Shown here: positions 1 through 5,920 of the stretch, in pieces
Position numbering within the stretch: the first letter of the stretch is position 1
Layout: the number at the start of each line of letters is the position of its first letter
Assembly (NCBI GenBank): GCA_030746455.1
Contig: JASLMQ010000417.1
Span: 1-9,888, forward strand
Origin: Candidatus Latescibacterota bacterium
GTDB lineage: Bacteria > Latescibacterota > UBA2968 > GCA-2709665
Direction of reading: 5' to 3'
DNA length: 9,888 nt
Made by a program: the position numbers and the translations under genes
Notes under the pieces: generated by a model
Database searches by the model: none
Seen by the model: only the letters and a program-made list of their open reading frames with translations
What the model was told of the DNA's origin: nothing

Positions 1-1
1 A

Positions 2-139
2 CAACTCATCGAGAAGATCGAAACCTTCACCGAGCACTACAACGCGAGCGCCAACCCTTTCCAGTGGACCGCGACACCCGAGTCGATCCTTCAGAAGATC
101 GAACGATTATGTAAATCTATTTCCGGGACGAGACACTAG
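2..139 (+). mobile_element. IS630-family transposase, C-terminal fragment (5' part outside window)
   Basis: The first frame from base 2 is open to a TAG at 137-139 and encodes the last 45 residues of a DDE transposase. The segment reads FTEHYNASANPFQW, then TATPESILQKI, then a terminal CKSISGTRH. This is the typical end of IS630-family transposases, where an HYN...P..W.AT..SI..KI..L block precedes a C-terminal ISGTGH-like tail. The catalytic domain lies outside the window, so I cannot tell whether the gene is intact. The stop codon overlaps the stop of the convergent cytochrome-barrel gene (CTAG shared). I see no terminal inverted repeat after the stop because that DNA is already coding for the neighbour. 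This suggests a remnant that lost its right end, or an end I cannot recognise without its left mate. Confidence 0.85.
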
Positions 140-1374
140 AAGCGAACGGCCGCCTGAAGGCCTATCTGATTGTTGTCCTTCTCGACATTCCTGCTTCCTT
201 CCAGGAACATGGTGTATTCCGCCTTCAAGGCAACGGCCCGAGCCGGATAATAGGAAACACACAGCGCGAGTTCGCTCAGGTCTACGTCACGCGGCTTCCT
301 GCCGAGCGAGTCGCCAGGATCCAGGTAGTCCAGCCTGCCATAGCGGATTGTCGGTCGAAGCTTGGAGTCGAACAGGCGTGAAGCCTGAACGAAGAAACCG
401 GACATCTCACCCCCTGCCAGCGGCGGAGGGTTCTCGGACTCCGCTCTTGCGTATTCGCCGTAGAACTCGGCGACAGGCGTACGTGCCATGAGATGCGCGC
501 CAACCAGGGTGAGATCGTAATCCCCATCGGAATCCCACGCGCCCCGGTAGGCCGAGCCTCCGATTTCCACAACGTCGCGGTACATCAGATTGAGGCGGCC
601 GCCGAGGGCCAGGTCTTCGTTGTTGTCTCGATACTGCCTGCTGCTTCGCAGTCTCGATCCGGCACCCAGGCCGTTGAGGGTGTACATGTCGAACGAAAGG
701 GAGACCTGCTCGTTCATGTTGAGGTACCCGGTCAGGTCGACGCCGACTTCCTTCCAGGCGCTGACCCCGATCTCCCGTGAGACCTGCGGCCTGGTTATCG
801 TGTAATTGCTCAGAGGGCCGTGAAACTCATCGAACCTGTTGAACGGGGTAAGCATAGCCCCGATCCTGATGGCGACGTTGGGCCGGAACCAGTAGGCCAG
901 ATAGGCCTGTTCCACGAAGGTGTTGGAGCCCCCGGTGCCACCGTGTTCCAGCTCGAACTCGCCGAAATACTGGATTTTGGAGTTCACCCACCCCGAGGCG
1001 GACAGTGCCAGATAGTGGATGTCGAAGTTATCCGCCCCTTCCTGGGTCCAGAAGTACTCCGTGTACAGGTAGCCGCCTACCACCGGTCCGCTCTTCCCAA
1101 TACTCTCTCGGTCCTCAGCGCCGGCGGCGCTCACCAGGAATTCGACGATTTCGTCGAACTCCCGTTGATTCAATGCCGCCTGCGCCCGCATCGCCCTCAC
1201 CACTCCCGGCCACTCCTCGTGGGAATACTCGGTGGGTTCGTACGCGACGTGACAACGTCCGCACTTCTGCTCATAGAGCTGCTGTGCGGGAGCCGAGGCG
1301 CGGGCCTCGAGCGAGCTGATAGCGATTAGAACGGCGGAAACTGCGAGTGTGCGAATCTGGATTCGTACCTGCAT
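136..1374 (-). CDS. Monoheme cytochrome c fused to outer-membrane beta-barrel (Cyc2-like architecture), protein A
   Basis: This encodes 412 residues. A signal peptide (about 1-28, ending ARASA) is followed by a small c-type cytochrome domain with one CXXCH site (C38-G-R-C41-H42). Residues 55-80 (W55, M62, then a helix ending FLVSAAG) look like the end of a class I cytochrome, with M62 a candidate sixth ligand. From about residue 100 to the end the sequence alternates as in a beta-barrel and stops on a terminal Phe (AAVRF), the usual outer-membrane assembly signal. The barrel part recalls OprO/OprP-type porins. ATG 1374 is chosen because AAGGAGG lies 4 bases upstream and the signal peptide begins there; an in-frame extension to 1488 runs into a 9-bp repeat and has no such support. 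The likely role is moving electrons across the outer membrane, by analogy with Cyc2; the substrate is unknown. It may instead be a porin with a redox-sensing plug. Confidence 0.8.
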   Translation of the reverse strand: MQVRIQIRTLAVSAVLIAISSLEARASAPAQQLYEQKCGRCHVAYEPTEYSHEEWPGVVRAMRAQAALNQREFDEIVEFLVSAAGAEDRESIGKSGPVVGGYLYTEYFWTQEGADNFDIHYLALSASGWVNSKIQYFGEFELEHGGTGGSNTFVEQAYLAYWFRPNVAIRIGAMLTPFNRFDEFHGPLSNYTITRPQVSREIGVSAWKEVGVDLTGYLNMNEQVSLSFDMYTLNGLGAGSRLRSSRQYRDNNEDLALGGRLNLMYRDVVEIGGSAYRGAWDSDGDYDLTLVGAHLMARTPVAEFYGEYARAESENPPPLAGGEMSGFFVQASRLFDSKLRPTIRYGRLDYLDPGDSLGRKPRDVDLSELALCVSYYPARAVALKAEYTMFLEGSRNVEKDNNQIGLQAAVRF

Positions 1375-1378
1375 GTCG

Positions 1379-1385
1379 CCTCCTT
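1379..1385 (-). promoter_or_regulatory. Ribosome binding site for cytochrome-barrel A
   Basis: AAGGAGG on the minus strand, 4 bases before the ATG at 1374. It decides the start over the longer in-frame ATG at 1488, which would add 38 residues without a recognisable signal peptide. Confidence 0.75.
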
Positions 1386-1466
1386 CCTGGTGTACGACGG
1401 CTCCTGGTGGGGTTGGGGACACGCACAACGATGCGAAGATAGCCTTGATTCGACAGAACCCGGTCA

Positions 1467-1493
1467 CCACGAAAGACACGAAAGACACGAAAG
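1467..1493. repeat. Tandem 9-bp repeat, three copies of (A/C)CACGAAAG
   Basis: CCACGAAAG at 1467-1475 is followed by two exact copies of ACACGAAAG at 1476-1484 and 1485-1493. From memory, similar CACGAAAGACACGAAAG runs occur between genes in many environmental bacterial genomes; I cannot check this here. It lies in the probable leader or upstream region of cytochrome-barrel A. Confidence 0.85.
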
Positions 1494-1554
1494 AAGGGCA
1501 TATCCAGGTGGAGGAAGGCCCGGACGTTGGCTCACAAAGGGAGGCATGAAGGAT

Positions 1555-1602
1555 CCAGGCCTGGGCCCGAGGCGGAACCTGGGTACCCAGGCGCTTCGCG
1601 CC
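1555..1602. repeat. Cluster of three GC-rich palindromes (REP-like)
   Basis: Three perfect dyads are packed together: CCAGGCCTGG (1555-1564), CCTGGGTACCCAGG (1578-1591), and GGCGC-TTC-GCGCC (1590-1602), which overlaps the second. The arrangement resembles a REP or other dispersed intergenic element, or a structured mRNA leader. No T-run follows on either strand, so it is not an obvious intrinsic terminator. Confidence 0.55.
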
Positions 1603-1636
1603 ACTCGCACCCCCCGATTTCGTCGGATCGAGGTTA

Positions 1637-1666
1637 GGTATACCAATTAGATATTTGATATATCAA
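1637..1666 (-). promoter_or_regulatory. Candidate promoter for cytochrome-barrel A
   Basis: On the minus strand TTGATA (1661-1666) is separated by 18 bp from TATACC (1637-1642). The -35 match is good and the -10 match is moderate. The -35 element lies inside the AT-rich dyad at 1650-1671, so a regulator binding there could control it. Transcription would give a leader of roughly 260 bases containing the palindromes and tandem repeat. This is the only AT-rich, promoter-like stretch in the gap. Confidence 0.35.
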
Positions 1667-1671
1667 ACATC
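1650..1671. promoter_or_regulatory. 22-bp dyad around perfect TTTGATATATCAAA palindrome, candidate operator
   Basis: The perfect 14-bp palindrome TTTGATATATCAAA (1654-1667) is extended on both sides by GAT/ATC arms with one mismatched pair, giving 22 bp. It resembles operators of dimeric winged-helix repressors such as the ArsR family. It is not a standard FNR box, because TTGAT and ATCAA are separated by 2 rather than 4 bases. The binding protein is unknown. Confidence 0.45.
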
Positions 1672-1677
1672 TGTGCG

Positions 1678-1692
1678 GACCTAAGATAGGTC
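1678..1692. repeat. Short hairpin GACCTA-AGA-TAGGTC
   Basis: Six perfect base pairs enclose a 3-base loop, immediately beside the AT-rich dyad. No role can be assigned from sequence. It may be part of the same regulatory or insertion-derived island. Confidence 0.4.
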
Positions 1693-1850
1693 GCTGGACT
1701 ATGGATGGCAAGGCTATTCACGGTGTGTCCAGAATCAGAGGGGGATGGGGCGACGGCTTACGGCGCAGATCGAAGGCAAGACAGCGGGGAGAACCTGAGA
1801 TGGCACGCGAAAACCGCGTCCTGCAGGTCGGGATCGGCAGACACGAAGGA

Positions 1851-1878
1851 GCCCCGAATGCTCGATGGCGTTCGGGGC
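1851..1878 (-). terminator. Likely intrinsic terminator of the secreted monoheme gene
   Basis: GCCCCGAATGC (1851-1861) pairs with GCGTTCGGGGC (1868-1878) over 11 bp, including one G-T wobble, with a 6-base loop. It begins about 39 bp past the stop of the minus-strand gene ending at 1917. The strand past the stem reads CTCCTTCGTGTCT, which is T-containing but not a clean U-tract, so termination may be weak. Confidence 0.5.
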
Positions 1879-1916
1879 CCCTTGACCTTTCGTCGATTGC
1901 GACCAGACAGCGCAGA

Positions 1917-3581
1917 CTACTTCAGGAGCACCATCTGTCTGGTTTCGGGTGTACCCCGATCGGTGACCAGCCTGTAGAGATAGACGCCGCTCGAGACCGA
2001 CCGTCCCCCATCGTCTGTGCCATCCCAGGTTACGCGATGGGTGCCTGCCCCCTGTGACTTGTGGACGAGTGTTCGGACCTCCTGGCCCAGCAAGCTGTAG
2101 ATGACGAGAGAGACTTCGCCAGCCTCTGGCAGGTTGTAGACGATCTGGGTGCTCGGGTTGAACGGGTTCGGAGCGTTCGACAGGGCCACGGACGACGTGC
2201 TCGCCAGGTCACTTCTGCCCTCCACCCGCGCCCGCTCGCCTACCGCCAGGACCAGCTCTGTCTCCTTTCCTCCCGAGAGGGGCACGCTGCCCCATTCTCC
2301 GATGGCCTCGCCCGACTGAGGCTCGACCGCCCTCACCAGGTAGTATCCGGACGCTCCTTTGCGCAGGAACCGGGCCGGGTCGACTCGGATCTCGACATCG
2401 ACCCGTCCGTCGGAGCCGGTCGTGTCTTTCCACCGGTATTCAGCCCGCTCACCCGAAATGGATCGAGCGAAGGCGACGTCCACTCCCGCCGCAGGCAACC
2501 CGTCCTGCGTCACCGTCGCGGAGACCAAGGCGCGGTGCCTAGGCCTTGCCGGCGCCCCCGGGACATCCGGGTACTCCGGATAGGCGATCGCCGTAAAGCC
2601 GACGTTGTGTTCGAAGCCGAGCGTCTCATCGCCCGTCCCGGTGAAGGACTCCCGCCAGGCGTGATCCGTCGGCGGATCGTCGTAGCGGAGATTGCCATTC
2701 AGGTCCGCGTAGAAGTCGGCCCTGTAGTCCCGTCCCGGGCGCAGGCCGGGAACGGATACCGAGAAATCGGCCTGCGCTATGGTCCCCAGCCGCACGCGAC
2801 CCACCTCACGCCGGCGTGTCTCGTCTACCACACGCAGCTCGAACAACTGGCCCAGGTGGGGCGTCATGTCTTTCAGGTTGACCGTGAGGAGATAGGTCCA
2901 GTCTATATCGGTAAAGCTCGTATTGTGAGCAAACTGGATTGTTGTATCGTCGCCGACGTCGTCCGCACTCAGCCTCCAAGCGTGGTCCGTCGGGGGACGG
3001 TCGTACGCACCGTTTCCGTCGTGGTCCGCATAGAACTCCAGGGCGTAGTCCCGACCTTCGGAGACGCCCCCCATCGAAACCGAGAAATCCGCTTCCGGTA
3101 TGCTGTGTACGAGCGCCCGGGTCACTTCGCGGCCGCTGCGTTTGTCAACGACTCGCAGGTTGAGGGCCTGACCCACGTGGGGTGTCATACCCGCGAACTC
3201 CACGAGCAGACGATCACCGGTCGGCTCGAGCGTCTGTGGATAGCTGCTCGGATCGCCCGGATGCGAGGTCTCGGCCCCATCAACGGCCGTCCCCGTTCCT
3301 TCCGGGTCGCCCAGCTCCTGCCCATTGGTGAACCCGTCGCCGTCCGAATCGATGTTCGCCAACTCGGTTCCCCACTGCACGCTCCCCTGCAAGAGGAAAA
3401 GTCCCTCCACTGTGAGTCCAAAGGAATTTCGAGGTGTTCCCCCGCCGGTGGTATGGCAGACATTGCAGCCGAAGCTCCGGGCGTTGGGCACCTGAGACAT
3501 TCGATTGGATCTGGCCTCCACCTGGGTCGCCACGAGTGCCAGCGTTAGAATCAGTATCTGGATTGTGGTTTTCATCATCAT
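1917..3581 (-). CDS. Secreted monoheme protein with tandem modules and C-terminal FlgD-like/T9SS-type sorting domain
   Basis: This encodes 554 residues. A signal peptide (1-23) precedes one heme site (C39-N-V-C42-H43) and an acidic Ca-binding-like loop (D78-S-D-G-D-G-F, as in thrombospondin type 3 repeats). Two tandem modules follow at about 124-226 and 230-332. Each opens with MTPH(V/L)GQ, has ADFSVS near the middle and carries GN..YD.PPTDHAWR near its end. A beta-sandwich-like stretch (347-455) leads to a C-terminal domain (466-554) with SNAPNPFNPSTQI, TWDGTDDGG and SSGVYLYRL, typical of FlgD-like/type A sorting domains. The protein should be exported and probably surface-displayed, with a single heme near its N-terminus. 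Three consecutive ATGs (3581, 3578, 3575) follow AAGGAG; the spacing best fits the second. It lies 259 bp downstream of the Rieske gene on the same strand. The function is unknown; surface electron transfer is inference. Confidence 0.8.
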   Translation of the reverse strand: MMMKTTIQILILTLALVATQVEARSNRMSQVPNARSFGCNVCHTTGGGTPRNSFGLTVEGLFLLQGSVQWGTELANIDSDGDGFTNGQELGDPEGTGTAVDGAETSHPGDPSSYPQTLEPTGDRLLVEFAGMTPHVGQALNLRVVDKRSGREVTRALVHSIPEADFSVSMGGVSEGRDYALEFYADHDGNGAYDRPPTDHAWRLSADDVGDDTTIQFAHNTSFTDIDWTYLLTVNLKDMTPHLGQLFELRVVDETRRREVGRVRLGTIAQADFSVSVPGLRPGRDYRADFYADLNGNLRYDDPPTDHAWRESFTGTGDETLGFEHNVGFTAIAYPEYPDVPGAPARPRHRALVSATVTQDGLPAAGVDVAFARSISGERAEYRWKDTTGSDGRVDVEIRVDPARFLRKGASGYYLVRAVEPQSGEAIGEWGSVPLSGGKETELVLAVGERARVEGRSDLASTSSVALSNAPNPFNPSTQIVYNLPEAGEVSLVIYSLLGQEVRTLVHKSQGAGTHRVTWDGTDDGGRSVSSGVYLYRLVTDRGTPETRQMVLLK

Positions 3582-3840
3582 CGCTCTCCTTCTATGTGTG
3601 ATGGCCCACAGCCTCGGCAAGCCGCGGCCGGATTCCCCTGTTACGAGTCGGCGTGTCCTCCTTTCGTTGGGACCTCGAGATGACCCGACCGCTGGGTACG
3701 GCTTCGGAGTCAGGGGACCGGGAACCGGTACCAGTGGCCACCCCGTGAGGGATGACTGCCGGGATACCGATACCGGGCCCGATCCACCTACACCCCCATA
3801 CCCGTTGGATCCCCCAGCGGCCAGCGTGACGATGTCCTCC
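3582..3840. other. Intergenic gap between Rieske and secreted monoheme genes
   Basis: This 259-bp stretch holds the ribosome site AAGGAG of the secreted monoheme gene and GC-rich short repeats (GATACCGATACCG near 3763). I find no convincing promoter, terminator or gene, so cotranscription with the Rieske operon is possible but not shown. Confidence 0.45.
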
Positions 3841-4326
3841 TCAAAACGTAATGGTCAGGACTCCGGAGTCCTTGTGGTAGCTGCTCTCGAACCGGGCCAG
3901 CGGGGCAGTGGCAGGTCCTTCCAGTACCGCCCCACTGGCCTTGTTGAAGACCGACCCGTGGCACTCGCACAGGATCTCTGAATGCCGGAAGCCGGGCAGG
4001 TTCACCTCGCAGGACAGATGCGTGCACACTGTGCTCAGCACCAGGAAGCTCTCTTCTCCAGCCCGGATGACGAGTACCGGCTGTCCTCCGTTGTGGATGC
4101 CAAACGTCTTCTTCACCGCACCCCCCACTGATGCCAGCGCGGGTTCCACGCTCACATCCAGGCGCACGGCGATGTTCGAGGACTTCAGGACGTCGCTCTC
4201 ACAGCCGGCGACGAACGAAAACAGCGTTCCCCACGCCGCGCTCAGGCCCAGCAATGAGAACGCGCGTGCCAGGAACGACCTTCGATCTTCACCGGACAGT
4301 TCACGTCTCGTCCTCAACGCATACAT
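3841..4326 (-). CDS. Tat-exported Rieske [2Fe-2S] protein, possible lipoprotein
   Basis: This encodes 161 residues. The N-terminus has a twin arginine (R15-R16-S-F-L) and a hydrophobic stretch (22-41) ending VAGC, which fits a lipobox with C42. The Rieske fold carries both boxes: C101-T-H103-L-S-C106 and C120-E-C122-H123-G-S. The cluster ligands would be C101, H103, C120 and H123, and C106-C122 would form the usual disulfide. Box I has Ser where Gly is common. Start ATG 4326 has GGGAG upstream and overlaps the end of the two-helix gene by 26 bp, suggesting coupled translation. No cytochrome b gene is present, so this is unlikely to be a normal bc1 subunit. It probably acts as a periplasm-facing one-electron carrier or redox subunit linked to the neighbouring cytochromes; the partner is inferred from context only. 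Confidence 0.88.
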   Translation of the reverse strand: MYALRTRRELSGEDRRSFLARAFSLLGLSAAWGTLFSFVAGCESDVLKSSNIAVRLDVSVEPALASVGGAVKKTFGIHNGGQPVLVIRAGEESFLVLSTVCTHLSCEVNLPGFRHSEILCECHGSVFNKASGAVLEGPATAPLARFESSYHKDSGVLTITF

Positions 4327-4585
4327 CTGTAGAGCTCCCGGACTTACGGGTCCGCCGCCAGGCAAACGCGCCCAGGACAAGGAGGAACAGGACAGCGGGG
4401 CCTGAGACGTCCAGGCCGATCCAAAGGCCCTCCTCCCACTGGACCCCCTGTGTCTGAAACAGGCCGTCGGACACGATGGTCTGCCGGGCCGTCTTCGTAA
4501 AGACTTCGGCGCCGTCGGCCAACCACCAGACCCCTACGGTTACGGTGAGACCGAAGGCGAGAAGGCTGACAATCTTCCATCCCAT
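4301..4585 (-). CDS. Small two-helix membrane protein upstream of Rieske gene
   Basis: This 94-residue protein has two predicted membrane helices (about 5-23 and 57-76). The loop between them has about 33 residues and includes VQWEEGLWIG. The C-terminal tail is basic (RRTRK after helix 2) then acidic, favouring both termini in the cytoplasm and the loop in the periplasm. I recognise no family. The ATG at 4585 has AAGGGG about 10 bases upstream. It begins 33 bp after the cytochrome-barrel B stop and overlaps the Rieske start by 26 bp, so the three genes look like one operon. A reasonable inference is an inner-membrane anchor or quinol-side partner for the Rieske protein, but no heme-ligating histidines are visible in it. 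Confidence 0.75.
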   Translation of the reverse strand: MGWKIVSLLAFGLTVTVGVWWLADGAEVFTKTARQTIVSDGLFQTQGVQWEEGLWIGLDVSGPAVLFLLVLGAFAWRRTRKSGSSTDVCVEDET

Positions 4586-4618
4586 GTCAGTATCGCCCCT
4601 TCCCGAGCATCCCGGCGC

Positions 4619-5824
4619 CTAATAGAAGACGTGAAGCTGCAGGGCGTAGCGCACCGACCGGAAGGTCTCGGTGTCCATCAGGCGGTACTCTGGGCGGAAC
4701 TCAATCCCCGGCATCAGGAAGACCTGGGCCCCCAGCACGGCCTGACGGGTCGAGAGCGAGACGTCGGTTCCGTTGGCCCTGGGATGGGTCGTCCTGGCCA
4801 GATCCCCCCGAAGGTACAGCACCAGGGACTCGCGAGCCTGCCAGGCGAGATCGACAGACAGGTTCCTCGTCCTACGAAGGCCCTCTATCTTCGACATCGT
4901 GAGTTCTGACATGAAGGAACCCCTATCCCGCAGGCCTGCGCCTCCGAAGAGGCTCAAAAGCTGGAAATCCCCGTTCACCAAACCCGAACCACCCAAGTAG
5001 AAGTTCCACAGTCCCCTCGCCGCGCGTGGCCAGAGGACGATCCGACCCAGATATGAGGGGCCCTCCTTGTCTCCTACCACAGAGACCCTTTGCCCGGACC
5101 GGTTGACAACCGAGTTTTCCGCCAGACCGCTCGACCTGTGGATGCCCACGGTCAGGGAGAGCCACCTCAATCGGTTGTAGAGCGCCTCGATCCCATACTC
5201 GGCATAGTTTGGCGCGATCAGGGAGCTTCCTCCCGACACCTCGGCCACCTGTCGCACCAGCATCGTATGGTCGTCGTAGCGAATCCCGACAGAGGGCTGG
5301 AAGTGACCGGCCCTGATCTGAGGATACAGGAAGGAGGGCTGAATCAGTACGGAGGCCGACCACGTCCGTTGCCCGTCGTATTTCTTGGGACCTGCATTGT
5401 AGCTCCCCTCAAGCTGCATCCATGATGCAGGCTCATAGGCTCCGTACACGGACGCCTGCATCGGGAAGAACCGCCGGGAGGCATCCGGTGACACGTGCGA
5501 CCGTGCCATCTGGACCCGGGCATCGGCGCCAATCAGGACCTTACCATTCCAAAGGGCGTTGGGTGCCCTCAGCGGGTTCCGCTCGGGTCGGATGAGCCCG
5601 GTCTCCTCCATCGAGTATCGCCCCAGCTCGTCACGGAGTCCCCCGCCCTGCGCGTTGACGTGGCAGTTCACACATCGGTTACCCGTAACCAGACTGAACT
5701 GCGGGAGCGCGTGGGCGGATCCATGGAACGGACCCAGGACGATCAGTAGGCCGAGCCAGATCGTGGCCAGTCTTGCGGCGCCGGTCAGTTTGGCCTTGGC
5801 ACTTGCGGCGATTGTGGACTCCAA
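4619..5824 (-). CDS. Monoheme cytochrome c fused to outer-membrane beta-barrel, protein B
   Basis: This encodes 401 residues from a TTG start. A signal peptide (hydrophobic 19-33, cleavage near SAHA39) is followed by one heme site, C51-V-N-C54-H55, in the context FSLVTGNRC and VNAQGGGLRDELG. That TG..C..CH.N..GGG.R...G pattern is, from memory, common in exported Geobacter-like and FCB hypothetical cytochromes. From about residue 85 to the end the sequence has amphipathic beta-strand character (for example MQASVYGAYEPASWMQLEG) and ends HVFY, an aromatic terminus consistent with an outer-membrane barrel. Its N-terminus and barrel do not obviously resemble protein A. TTG 5824 is preferred because GGAG lies 8 bases upstream and the start falls just before the signal peptide. 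A TTG at 5887 opens the same frame but lies at or before the predicted transcription start. It is first in a likely operon with the two-helix and Rieske genes. Confidence 0.78.
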   Translation of the reverse strand: MESTIAASAKAKLTGAARLATIWLGLLIVLGPFHGSAHALPQFSLVTGNRCVNCHVNAQGGGLRDELGRYSMEETGLIRPERNPLRAPNALWNGKVLIGADARVQMARSHVSPDASRRFFPMQASVYGAYEPASWMQLEGSYNAGPKKYDGQRTWSASVLIQPSFLYPQIRAGHFQPSVGIRYDDHTMLVRQVAEVSGGSSLIAPNYAEYGIEALYNRLRWLSLTVGIHRSSGLAENSVVNRSGQRVSVVGDKEGPSYLGRIVLWPRAARGLWNFYLGGSGLVNGDFQLLSLFGGAGLRDRGSFMSELTMSKIEGLRRTRNLSVDLAWQARESLVLYLRGDLARTTHPRANGTDVSLSTRQAVLGAQVFLMPGIEFRPEYRLMDTETFRSVRYALQLHVFY

Positions 5825-5832
5825 TGGCGGCG

Positions 5833-5836
5833 CTCC
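5833..5836 (-). promoter_or_regulatory. Ribosome binding site supporting TTG start of cytochrome-barrel B
   Basis: GGAG on the minus strand, 8 bases before TTG 5824. Other in-frame candidates (TTG 5887, TTG 5860, GTG 5857) have no visible Shine-Dalgarno sequence, and no in-frame ATG exists before the heme motif. Confidence 0.5.
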
Positions 5837-5890
5837 GGTGTGGCCTGCGTGTCGCACCAATGAGCAAGGGCAGTATCCTGCCGGCAAACT

Positions 5891-5920
5891 AATATATCCG
5901 ATCAGCTTCCCGTATGTCAG
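5891..5920 (-). promoter_or_regulatory. Sigma70-type promoter of the cytochrome-barrel B/Rieske operon
   Basis: On the minus strand CTGACA (5915-5920) is followed by an 18-bp spacer and TATATT (5891-5896). Each hexamer matches five of six consensus positions. Transcription would start near 5884, giving a leader of about 60 bases to TTG 5824. The -35 abuts the 13-bp palindrome at 5920-5932, a typical layout for an activator-assisted promoter. Confidence 0.55.

Larger units (their letters stand above)
1375..1916. other. Large intergenic region with repeats and palindromes, no credible gene
   Basis: This 542-bp gap between cytochrome-barrel A and the secreted monoheme protein holds a 9-bp tandem repeat, a cluster of GC-rich palindromes, an AT-rich dyad island and a hairpin near 1851-1878. 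Short open frames run through it on both strands (for example 1701-2057 plus). They resemble no family I know, lack good ribosome sites and overlap structured DNA, so I do not call them genes. Confidence 0.6.

Noticed and set aside
820..1329. Plus-strand frame antisense to cytochrome-barrel A
   Set aside because: The opposite strand encodes a signal peptide, CXXCH and barrel; this frame has no supporting feature.
1555..1602. Intrinsic terminator
   Set aside because: The palindromes are strong but no T-run follows on either strand, and the position is upstream of, not behind, the cytochrome-barrel A gene.
1654..1667. TTTGATATATCAAA as an FNR box
   Set aside because: FNR-type sites need TTGAT and ATCAA four bases apart; here they are two apart, so I call it only a generic dyad.
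1701..2057. Small plus-strand gene in the large intergenic region
   Set aside because: It overlaps the terminator hairpin and the 3' end of the secreted monoheme gene, lacks a ribosome site and resembles no protein I know.
2061..3548. Long plus-strand open frame (495 codons) antisense to the secreted monoheme gene
   Set aside because: It mirrors the opposite strand of a gene with a signal peptide, heme site, repeats and a recognisable C-terminal domain. Its own translation has no membrane, motif or family character; GC-rich DNA commonly yields such antisense frames.
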